From NCBI GenBank assembly GCA_018873245.2, contig JAEMBT020000004.1:3210573-3274572 (forward strand): a DNA stretch of 64,000 nt. Direction: 5' to 3'. The position numbers were made by a program, and so were the translations under genes. Positions 45,291 through 56,913 of the stretch are shown piece by piece. Positions within the stretch are counted from its first letter, which is position 1, and each line of letters begins with the position of its first letter. Source of the stretch: Archegozetes longisetosus (taxonomy: Eukaryota; Arthropoda; Arachnida; Sarcoptiformes; Trhypochthoniidae). The notes under the pieces were generated by a model. That model did not search any database and was not told the origin of the DNA. It saw only the letters and a program-made list of their open reading frames with translations.

Positions 45291-47861
45291 AGCTACTAAA
45301 TGAAAACTTCAAACTGAAAACAACAAACTAATTTGAATAAAACTGAACTCAAAATCAAAACTAATCAGAATTTATTTTGTTTAGCTATTGTACAGTTAGC
45401 CATGATTTCCTCGTTTTTTAAATAACAACACTAACTACAACTGCGTTAGACGTATAGAGACATAGACTTTAGCATAACTAGTACCAAAAGTCCTTGATCA
45501 GGCGAAAGTCCTTCACATAATTTTACTAAAAGGTGACTCAATAGACTTTCTTATCAAATACTAGTTTGCTGATCATTGGCATGATTATCGTTACACGATA
45601 TTTCCCACTGTTAGTCGATCGCTAAATTAATGTCACGTTTTTACTCCGCGAAGCCATTCCTTTAGCAGCTCTTATATCAAAGGTTACGAAAGCGTCTCAG
45701 ATCTCACAGCACTAACTGATAAATCGATATTATCCCTGTGTCGGATCTTCATAGAAGGCAATACCAAGTCTAATCATTCAGTTTTACTTTCAAAAGCCTC
45801 TTAATTGACATGAAATACTTTAGAAAAATAGCTAGCATTTTTTCGATAGAATTTTAAATTATTATTAATTTTTTTAATAAAATGTTCAGATATGAAATTC
45901 ATGACTAAATTTTTAAAAGTATTAGCAACTTGATTATTCTATCACGATTCTATTTTTTGCTTTATTAATAAACATTTTTATATTTCAAAAATTTTTATCG
46001 AGCTTTATGAGAATTATATGTCGACTAGAATTTTAAATTTTTATAAGCCGTTAATTTTGTAGAAAAGATCCCATTTTTAAGGTGATGCATAAGCTTTTCA
46101 AAGACCAGTCGCTCCATTCATTAAATTTTGTATTTCTCAAAGCGTTTTACATATTAATCGTTTTTAGATTAAGTAGTTTTTCCTGAAAAAGTCGAATAAG
46201 TTTCTAGTATAAGATTAATAATACGTTTAGCCTTTTTATTGAACAACAATGGAATTTAAATCCGCATTTTATGGCGCGCACACGAAAACAATCAGCCAAA
46301 CGAGCAAAGAAGTCATCACCAAAACTATTTGCCCACCTTTTAATGCCTTATCTGCACTCAAACAACAATATTATAGAAACAGTTTCTCATGGCCTAAAGC
46401 CATTAAAAATTTTTCATACCTGAGATGAGTTATCATTTATTCCTAACTATTTAGCATAACAATTGTGTCATTAAGTCCTGTCCAATGAATGGGCCACTAG
46501 GACTATCTCAATGAACAACTATCGATATGAAACTGTAATAAATTATGTATAAAATGTTGCACACTATTCAATGTCTACAATCTGTTGAAGATAAAGTATG
46601 TATGAATGAAAAGAAGGGATCCTTTTCGAGGAAAGGAAGAACGCAATCATTGGTAACAATAGATCTACAGAAATAGGAGTAAAGGAACTTCGGAACAATG
46701 ACTGTAAATCGGTTTGGATAACAAAACAATTGAAAACCTTAATGCTTTGTAGTATAAGAAGAATTTTTAATACTTTGCAAAGCTTTAAAGAATTAGAAGA
46801 ATGAAAGAGGAGAGAGTTTTTGTCAGGTGTGGACTCCGTCCGGACTCACCCCTCGTTTTGAGTGGAAGAGGAGGTTCACAATTTTTAGGTTCACATTCTC
46901 AGTTCAAACCTTAGTTTGTTGAATAAGCTAAAGAGTTTGCTGATCAAAATATCTCATAAACGTTTGGATTAATGGTTAGCGCAGAATACCAAAGATAACT
47001 TTTCTATTAGCAAACTTTTTCTTTCAATCAAAATCTTATTTGAAAAGTTCATTAAGTAATTAATTTGTAATTAGATACTTAATAAATTCTTGATAACTAA
47101 TTATTGTTAACGATTTAATTGACACAAATCTGTGTTGAAGTGACTTTGCGTTAAAATAAAAAAGTGGGCAAAACAGGAAAATAACAATGAAAAAAGTGAT
47201 GCAACAGAAAAGGTTCTGACGTTACGACGACCTGAAACGTTACGATAGTTGAGTTTTACTTTAAACAAGCATTGAATTCATTGCTCTTTTCTTTCGCTAG
47301 CGCTGGTATTTCTAGATCCAACTGTTGTATATACTGAACACCTGTCACTGTTTGGCTATAACGTGAAGCCAAGTGTTTGCAACAAATGGTCTGCTATTAA
47401 TTGAAAGAATGCTACCGATCAACAGCTAAATGATTGACTTGTTTCAAATACCTATTTATTATGTTTATTGTTATTATTGTTCAATTGTGTGCAACCATTC
47501 GTGTTCAAGTTGATATTAGCTCTAAAAAGTTAATGCTATTCAGTCTTAAACATCACAAAACTTTTCTGAATGCTTCAAATCGCATTTTTTCTCACAGATC
47601 TTCCTAAATAAACTTTGTTCTTGTATCGAGTGAAATTCTTTTGCTTTGACGAGGAAAACTTTTGATTAAAAGTTGTCTTCAACAAGTCGTCTTATGTGCA
47701 ATAAAGTTAATTAAACAACGAGCAAAATTTTTATTTGTCGTCAAATAATAATCTTTTCAGTTACTGCTTGTTTGAAAGTTTCTTGTTTCTGTTTAGTCCA
47801 TAAACTGTGAGAATCTTGTGTTGTATTACAATATTTTGATGGTTCTTATTATGTGAAAAAC
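45291..47861. other. Intergenic region between carbonic anhydrase and LRR gene
   Basis: A divergent 2.6-kb gap that should contain both promoters. Apart from a short basic reading frame near 46.3 kb, nothing could be supported. Confidence 0.5.
46271..46423 (+). CDS. Very short basic open frame starting like a histone H3 tail
   Basis: Fifty residues beginning MARTRKQSAKRAKKSSPK, which resembles the MARTKQTARK start of histone H3, then unrelated sequence to a stop. There is no histone fold and no evident splice to one. Chance is quite possible. It is listed because the gap around it is otherwise empty. Confidence 0.2.
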   Translation: MARTRKQSAKRAKKSSPKLFAHLLMPYLHSNNNIIETVSHGLKPLKIFHT

Positions 47862-50800
47862 ATGGAAATGGAATTGGATTCACTCGAAGATAACACTCTT
47901 AATAATAAAAATAATAACGACAGCAGTTGTGATGATAGCAAATATTGTTATTTGAAAACCAATGGTTTTCACTGTAATAATAATGTGATGCCCTTTAAGA
48001 CTGATTATTGTGCACTAACTTCATTAGATTTGTCAAAATCAGAGTTATCTTCCATTCCTCTTGAAATAAATAACTTAAAAAAGTAAGTGTTCTATAAGCA
48101 AAATATTTTTATGCACTCGAATCACAAATATATTTGTCGATCAAAATTAGTTGAACTAATTGACAAAATATTTTTGATTATAGTTTGAACTTTTAAACTA
48201 AATCTTAAATTTTTTGCATAAAAAGTTTTCAAAGATCAAATTTGACTTGAATTAATTTCAGATAATTTTCATATTTAGATAAGCTATCTTCAAAATTTGA
48301 ACTATGAGTAGACCTGAAAATGTGCTTATCGCGTAAAATGCATTAAAATCAGTCAGACTTCTGAAAAGCTCATTTAGAACATAAAAGAAAAATTACCGTA
48401 AGCTAAACTGATTCAGCTTTTCAGATATCGATAATTTCCTTTAAAATATTCTGAAAATAATCAAATTAAATCTTCAAACTTAAGTTCCGAATAATTTAAT
48501 TAAAGGCTGAACAATTTGAAGATGTCTAGCATAGCTTTAACTTTTATATCTTGAGATACAATCAAAGATAATACTAATGAAAATTAAGCTAATTTTTAAA
48601 AATTATGTTAATTTTAGTTTATTGATTCTGAACATATCGCATAATAATTTGGAAAACATCTCCGAAAAGCTGCACAACAATTCATTGTCCAAATTTATCG
48701 TGGCTTTCAATCAATTAACAATCGATCAAAAGTTAATCGACAGAATCATCGCTTCATTTCCATCATTAATAAAACTAAACCTATGCTATCAATCAACTAA
48801 TAATCAATTAATAACTAAAGAGTGCAATCAACTCAACTTCAATAATAGTGAATTACAATATTTGAATCTTAGTGGCAATCAATTGAGTCAATTGAATAGT
48901 ATAAGTGGAAATTCAAGTCTCAATACAATTATTCTTCACAGCAATGGAATGGCTTCTATTCCACTGTTCAGATGTTGTCAGCAATTGCAAGTTTTGGATA
49001 TAAGTAATAATTGCTTCGATGACAAACTTCTAACAGGTAGTCATTTTAAATACGGATTGAATTTAACTCTCATGAAAATTAATCTAGAGGAATATAAGAA
49101 TCTATGAAAGTCTTGCAATTAAGTTGTTCGTGTTGCGTAATGCATATCATTTTTTAAATTAAGGGTTAATGCAGCCTGTAATCAAATATAGATTCCATTT
49201 TATAAAAGATCAATAACTCAAATTGATCAAGATAAGAATTCATATTGTCTCGAGGCAATCGTAACCTAATATTAGAGATTTGATTTTAGATTTTGTACCT
49301 CTTCTAGATGATACATAACCTTCTATTGTTTTGATTTTACTTTATTATTCTCAATAACTTGAGGTATACAAATTTCAGTATTTTTAGAAAATAGATTTTT
49401 TACTGATAAAAACAAAAATTGACAAACCAAAATTAATTTTTACTGAAATAGAGAAAATCAATTTACAAAGATTAGTAAATGCTTTAATACTAAACTATGC
49501 TATAATAGATTGTTTTTATAGTACTGTTCTGTTTAATGCATATAATTATTGAAATTAAATGTTGTTTTAAACTGTAATCTAAAATTGACTCAACTTTATG
49601 AGAGATATATAGAGATAATAATTTAGCTAGTTTGGCATCTGCATGAATATGTTACGATATCGTTTTGCTTAAATATTTTGCAAATTATCAGTTAACTCAA
49701 AATTTGATGATCAAACCAGCCCATGTACTTCTTGAGAAGCTTAAAAAATTATAGCTTATAATCTTTGTTGTTCAGTTCATATGACACTAACTCATATGCT
49801 GACTGAAAAATCATGAGAAGTAGTCCTCGAAATTGTTTTTATTTCTTTTGCTTCTTTTTAAAGATAATTTATGTAAATAAAACAGTTTCGCTCTTCAAGA
49901 ATAAAATTATCTAACATAATAGAAGTGCCGCACTATTATGTACTCATTTCACACGCTATTCATGAAAGAGCGTCAAAAGAGAGAATATAAAGAGAAGGAA
50001 TGCAGGAAATAGATTTATATCAAAACTACCTCATAGATTGTTTGAAAACTTTTATAATAACTCAATTCCACCAGACATAAAAAAATTTCCTCGTTGAGCA
50101 TTTTGAAAAACTCAAAGCCTTTCTTCAAATGACTGACCAATAAATTATCTGAAGTGATAACTTGTAGTGAATACAAATAATTCAATTGATGACATCAACT
50201 TTATTACAGGGACTAATCAAGTGTATTTTAACCAACAGCATTGTCGAAAATCACGCACTCCTGTGTTCAAGTAAATGTTAGACCAATATTCAAGTGTTTG
50301 AACTCAGAATTTTGTTAGTGAGCTTGACTTTCATAAGTACACCTAAAACCCTAATAATCCTCGGTGAAAACAAGAAAAGACCGTTGCTACGTCAACCTTC
50401 TTGTGATGGTACTAATGTTTTACCAGGCTTCATTAGTAATTTGCTTCTCTCTGTATATTGAATATGGAATATGCTTCTTAATATCTGATACATTATGTTC
50501 CGATGGATAGCACGCCACCGCAACGAATCACTTCTGGTTGCTACCACAGACTACTAGATTTTGAGTGTACTATACGCTTATCTTATCTTATAAATCAAAT
50601 CAAAGAGCATATATTTAAGGTTTATAGGGTTTAAGAGATGGAATCTTAACAACTCAATATATATTTAAATATTGTATAAACTTAGTAACTGTAAGACTTT
50701 CAACTGAGTATGAATTATTGTAATTATTGTAATTGTAATATTGTGGGCCAACAAAATTTAATCATCAATCAGTTAAACTATAATTTTATTTGAAACGTGC

Positions 50801-52832
50801 ACCAGTTTGGTTCCAAAAATGATTCCAAAGTCAATTATTAGCATTAGTATGAAGTTTAGTGGCAAAACAAACTAAATTTGACTCAAAATGTTTCATAAAT
50901 AGAATGTTGTGCCAAATAGAAATGACATAAAGTATTAAAAGACAAGTTAAATGTTTAGCAAACAGACCAATGATGACTAACCTTTATTTATTTCTAGTAA
51001 AATTCTATTATTATTTGATTACAGTTTGCACTAAACCTAAAGATAAATTGACAGTTTTGCAAAATATAACTTGAATTTGGGGGTATCGTTTTCTTATTCA
51101 TTGAACAATTTACTTATCTGAATCTGATTGCATTTCTAAAAGTATTTAATTCTTATTCAGGTAACAATTTGGACATTCTATTCAACAACTGTCCATCACT
51201 TAAACACTTAGATATGATAACTTCTGGTGGATTTAATGCTCGTAACGTTATTAATAAGTCCCAATACCTAACAGTCCCAGTTAGTGAAAAATTAATCCAT
51301 TTCGTAGACATCGGATCTATAAATCACTGCCAAATGGCAATCTCCAACTCATTCATCAATTCAACAGTTTGTGTCGAAGTGTTAAGTGAGTCAGAAATAA
51401 TAATCGGTTTAGTCAATGGCACAGAATTTGCGCCAATAATCAAATCAAACTTCAGTTCAATCATAGAATCAGAGTTGGGATGTATTGAGACTCGTAAAGA
51501 TTACTTGAAAAATAGTATACTTTCGTGTTTCAAACTATTGAGTGATAGAAAATGTGAAAACTTGAAAAATGTAAATATTATTCTATCGCATCTCATATTC
51601 GATAACAATACCGGTTCTGTGATTATAAAGCTATCAACTTGTGGTCAATGGACAACATTGAGACAGGTCTCATTAAGAGATTCAGAAAACAATAGTTCGC
51701 CTAAAATAATAAACTTGTGCTCAAAACTATTTACTCTAAATAGAGATAAGAACGGATTGCGTGACAATAGTTTCATCGCTGATCCCATTTGTCACGAATT
51801 AACTCTTAATCCTAACAGTATGTCCGCTTTATTAATGGGCATTAATATTGTCGATCACGACGAAGAATCTATAACTAAATTGTTTACCTCAAGTTTGATG
51901 ACTTTAAACGATAAGTTGAAGCGTTACACAGAAGTTATAAACTCACGTAATTATCTGAATAACTGCAATTCCTGTGATAATCATTGTTTTGGTGCTAACT
52001 TTCTCGCTGTTGCTATTCATCCGAAGATAATTGAAGAAAATAGGTTCATATCTTTTCATATTGTCTTTATTTTGCTAAGCAAATTCTTTAGCTCAGGTTT
52101 TTATTTGACTATTTTCCACTCAATTTCCGCTCTTTTCAAGTGTACGCAAATGTTTTAGGAAAATCTTCAATAATCTTATTTAGATTATTTTCTCACTGTA
52201 ATTAAATTTAAGCTCTTCTCTCCGCAACACAAGTTATTGCTTAAAGTCATAATTTAGAAGTTTAAAAGTTAACAAACTTTAATTATATATTTTGAATATT
52301 AATGTCTATAGCAGTTCAAACGTAACGCATAGGAAGATATAGTTTGTTTAGGATTTTAACCGTAAATCAATCCAATTGTGAACATTTTCTAGACCAAATT
52401 TGGTATCACTTTTTCTGTCGAGTTACTATTTTAATTCAATATCAATTTGTTCTATTCGTCATTTCTCACTTAACTCTTATATTTTTTGGTAGAGTCCTTA
52501 TACTTCTAACTATTTGAAAGCTAATTTCTAACTTAATTAACAGATGCGAAGACTCGAGTGTCAAATCTTCGAGTTCTAATGCTAGCGATCAGACCAACTA
52601 TTCTGAACATTCAGAGAAGTACAGAAGTTGGGAATACATTCTGGAAGAAAATCATAAGTGCTTATTCAAGAAAGAATTGGAAGCGTTGAAAGATATTGAT
52701 TCAAATAAATTTGACAGTATATCAAGTCGCAACGGAAAACCAGCTCCAATCATTTCATTGCAACAGTTTATTACCAGGAGTGAAAAATTCAAAAAATATG
52801 ATACAAATACTTTTAAAGTATATAAAATTTAA
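47862..52832 (+). CDS. LRR protein with degenerate PP2C-like domain (PHLPP-like), four exons
   Basis: Exons 47862-48082, 48618-49036, 51161-52043 and 52544-52832 give about 603 residues. The first two exons and the start of the third are leucine-rich repeats (LTSLDLSKSELSSIP, LLILNISHNNLENI, LQYLNLSGNQLSQL, LQVLDISNNCFDD, NCPSLKHLDM). A region of about 300 residues follows that aligns loosely with the PP2C phosphatase of PHLPP (GLVNGTEFAPII where PHLPP has GVFDGDRNVEV, and CFGANFLAVAI near its end). The C-terminus is a polar tail. The PP2C metal-binding aspartates of the FDGD motif are not present, so phosphatase activity is doubtful. PHLPP dephosphorylates Akt. Whether this homologue binds such partners is unknown. 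The N-terminal PH-like region of PHLPP is missing. The last donor (GTTCAT) is weak but the frame continues cleanly across it. Confidence 0.6.
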
Positions 52833-54851
52833 TTTTACTCAAAATATTGAGTGTTGTTAATCAAATTGTATCATTTTTATCACTGTATAAATTTTAAGCA
52901 ACTATTTAATGAAATAATAGTTAATTAAATGATTTGAAAATTTCACATAAGCATCTTTTGGCTCAAATGATTAATTTGAATCAAGATTATTTAGACTTTA
53001 GCTACTAATAAATATAAGTAATAGAATTCTTACTGTTTTTTATGAAAGAAAAACACAATACGTTTTAAAAGTTATAGATTTGGCGATAACTAGATTGAGG
53101 ATAGTATTTAATAATGTTTTAATGAAATGCAAGCCTTCCTCAATTAACAATAATCTCAATTGGGCTCAATTCGAAGATTTTTAGAGCGAATTTGATGAAA
53201 ACGTCAATTAATGTTTGACGAACTTTTGAGACAACTTTGCATTCATCGCATGTTGACATTCGTGATAAGATTTGAATTCTTATGATTTCAACTGAAAGTC
53301 ACATAAGTGAGTGTGTAGAAAGGACAGTTAATTGTTATCTGCTTATGTTCTCATCAATATAAATGAATGTCTTTTAAATGATTGTAAGACATTTAGCCTA
53401 GATTTATATATTAAGTATACGACTCTTATTTATTGGGGAATAAATGTCTATATAAATACTGTGATATAATTGAAATATTTTCAAACAATTAAATTGATTA
53501 ATTGTTTGAAATTAATTTCGATTAGTAATGCCATTTCGTTTGTGTCATAATTTTTGAGAACAATAATTATAGAAAAAATTCAATTTGTTTCATTTATGCG
53601 TAATGACCCTACTAATTTAAGACTAGAATCCGACAAATTAATGAAAATCTTATATCTAGTTGCCATATATTAAATGATTGGCTGAGAACTCAATCATAAG
53701 CCGAAATTAAAATTTTTCAATTTGTCGCACATGTTGCCAATCATTATCAATTAAATGTCTATTGGCGATCAAATTTGGCGACTATCGATCAATAGCTGCA
53801 AAGATTTAAGTTTTGAAGGTGTTACATTTTTAATAAAACTTTACAGAAGTCATTAATAGATAGAGTATAAAATGGTAAGAACCTATAGTTCACTTTCTTA
53901 ATTTGCTTACAATTAATATCTATGAATTTCCTCGAAAACTGCGACGTGAGATGCTAATTTCTTCTCATTTAGGCATAATTTTTTGACAAAAAGACTCAGA
54001 TAACCGTAAAACTCCGAAATTTCAAACTAGGTGTTAATCGCGTTAGTGATAAAACGTGTTCGCCTTCAATGTTAGGAAAACCAAACGTATCATTAGTCAC
54101 AATTCAAGCACATTTTTATTCCAGGTTTGCCAAATACTGTGTCGTTATATCCATTAAATCAGTCTCTTCAAATTTCTGCAACTATTGCCAATCACTTCAG
54201 TCAATAATTTCAATCGTGTGACTGATGAGTAAAAACCAAATTGTACATGGATTAGTAAACTTAGGCTTTTCATGGACTTTTCAAATTTTAGCTAGCTTTA
54301 AAAGTTTTGTTGAAGCTTTCGTATGATTGTTTGAACAGATGTCTAGTTTTGTTTTTAGGCTAATGCTCTCCTATGTCATCGTTAAACATACAAACGATAT
54401 AGCATATTTAGTCGAAATAATCCGGACCTAATATAACCTAACTTAAGCTGCAACCATTTTACAACCATTACATTTAACTTTTAGTTATCAAAATAGAAAT
54501 AGATAACTCGAGATTTGGTTTAAAATGAATTAATTTTGTGGCGTAGAAACTGTGATGCATTATTTTTTATGATGCTTTGCAACTACGTTCCAAACAATCA
54601 CTCTATTATAACTAATTTCTTTTCATCTGTCAAACATTATATTGAACTATAGATAACATTCATATCTAAAGAATAGCAACAACTTCTTATTATAAACTTT
54701 TTATCAAATACTTAGAGTCAAAAAATAGACACCTGTTCTCATTAATATCCTTTTTATATAAAGAAATCAATTTTCACAAGCTTTAAAAACTAATTTCAAT
54801 GTCTATACACTTGAAGTTGACTGCTTTGTATTACTATAACTACGCCTAAAT
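52833..54851. other. Intergenic AT-rich sequence
   Basis: No gene or repeat could be supported across 2 kb. Confidence 0.5.
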
Positions 54852-55174
54852 ATGATTCGCAATATATTAATACTCGTCGCTACTCTTTCAGTTCTCTTCA
54901 TTCTAGTTGAAGGTATGACTTTATAAAAATATCGATCAAGCTTAAAATAGGAATCATAATTAATTGAAATAATATATAACTTTATGGTTTGTTAGGGCAA
55001 GAACCTCACTGCGATTATTGTTTGCCATGTCTCGAAGAGAAGCTCAGTTGCAATACTTGGGTTTGTAATAGAGAGACATCTTATTGTAATGGAGAATGCG
55101 TTAAAACTAGTCATCAGTTTGGTCGATGTGTACTCGACTCTAATCAGAATGCAGTTTGTCATTGCTATGATTAA
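54852..55174 (+). CDS. Small secreted CS-alpha-beta cysteine-rich peptide, two exons
   Basis: Exons 54852-54912 and 54996-55174 give 79 residues. The first exon is a textbook signal peptide (MIRNILILVATLSVLFI, then LVEG). The mature part has ten cysteines. The last six are spaced C-x6-C-x3-C-x9-C-x9-C-x-C (CNGEC, then GRC, then CHC), the cysteine-stabilised alpha-beta pattern of arthropod defensins and scorpion-type peptides, with four further cysteines ahead of it that could add two disulfides. It is expected to be secreted. Antimicrobial defence and channel- or venom-like activity are both possible, and the sequence does not decide between them. Net charge is not strongly basic, unlike most defensins. 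Exon 1 encodes only the signal peptide, a common layout for such genes. Confidence 0.8.
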
Positions 55175-56913
55175 TTCAATACAATATCAATTAAGAGTAA
55201 ACTACGTCTTCAAATTTGGGAAACATTTCTTGTTCTGTCATCAAAAGACAGTTCATTCAATTCCTTTCTCTTAAGTTTATTTGTACAAATATTCATAAAG
55301 GTTGGATAACTTAAGAAATTTTATGTTCTGTTAGCAACTAGAACTTTTTTTTTTGAAGAAACTTCAATTCAAGCATTTTTTTCTCCATAATCAGATAAAT
55401 TAATTTTATATAATAAATAATAAAAGTCTCCTTTGAAATGATCTTTTATTGAAGAGCGAGCTCATCAACAAAAATCTTTTCCAAAAAACTGTTTAGTTGG
55501 ATCTTTAAACTTTTCTCAATTCTTGAGAATTCTCTAAAATTATAGTAAAATTTAGCACATTTTAATAACTAGGAACTTCGTCGAAGGTATACTCATTAGA
55601 TATAACTGAAATTGTGAGTTCTAATCTTTCTATCATTTTAAAGATTTATCCAACAACCACTGATAGAATATTTTTTAATTAACTCCATTATTGGCCGTGG
55701 AGTATTACCGAAGTGTATGCCGTTAACCATACTCTATACCCGAGTTCTTATGTGTTTCGGATGATTTTGAATAATTTGCTGCATTTGAAATGCGATTCAA
55801 TGAAATTTCAGAAGCACTTATCAAAACTCAAAAATTCGGAATCTCTGGAGCTTAGAGTGAAAGATTCTGAGCCTGATTTTCTCAGTATTTTCACGGATGG
55901 ATCCTAAGAAATGGAAAAAAGCGATTTTAAATGTTATGCTATTTAAGTATCACATCAAAAATCAAATCTGTTAAACAAATTTTCGCTATGTTTTCAAATG
56001 TGAAACGTTTTAGGCTACAATTATGGCGTTAAATGCAATGATGATGAAGACCTAGCCATGGAAGCTTGAATTGTCGTAAAAGTTTATTTCTATTTTTTAT
56101 GTAATGTCCAAGTGAGATGTGAAGTTGAATTTTTCTTATAATTTTGAGTACAAAATCAAATCCGCGATAACCGTCATTACTTCTTACTTGACAAGTATTG
56201 CAACACAAGAAAGTCTCTCAATTTTCGATACCTCAGTTTACAATGAATTTTGTGATTATCTGCTTTGTGATGGTTACCATGAAATATTAAAATATTAAAA
56301 CCACTATCAAAATGGATCAATTTTTCAAAAAATGCTTCGACTATAGAAAAACTCGTCCTGAGAATATGCACTTCATTTCTTTTGATGAAACCTTTAACTT
56401 TAGGAAGAGGAAAGTTGGTAACATGTTAACTTATTGTCAATTTGGACAAAACACAGATCTTCCTCTTCTCAACATGGTTATGAAAATGTCCTAATCAAAT
56501 ACTTTATTAATTAAGTTATCTACATTACAATTAAGTTTATTATCAGAAATTAAATTTCATTAAAGTATTTTTATTTGAACTGAAGTCTTAATTCAATTCA
56601 ATTCTATAATGCTTTGGCATTAAATGTGAATAATTAGTGATAAATCACAATTATTTCCAGTTTTGTTACTTTTGATCAGTTTGTCCACCAACTATCTGAT
56701 CATATGGTGATGATTTGCTTCAAAAAAGTTGTTTTGTAATTACTTATTTAATTTTAAAATTTGTCACTTGTTTTTATCTCTAGCCATTCATTGTTCTCAC
56801 AGTGAATAATGGGTAATGAAAATTGAAACCAAAAATTTATTTCAACTGTTATCACGTAACCATTTGAAAAACAAGTTATGATTACAACATTCTTCGAATA
56901 ATTGAGTGATAAA
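55175..56913. other. Unassigned region between the peptide gene and the protease
   Basis: Two open stretches of about 60 codons on the plus strand (55713-55907 and 56312-56494, the latter with DQFFKKCFDYRKTRPENM) show no family I know and no clear splice partners. They could be exons of an unrecognised gene or chance. Confidence 0.35.
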
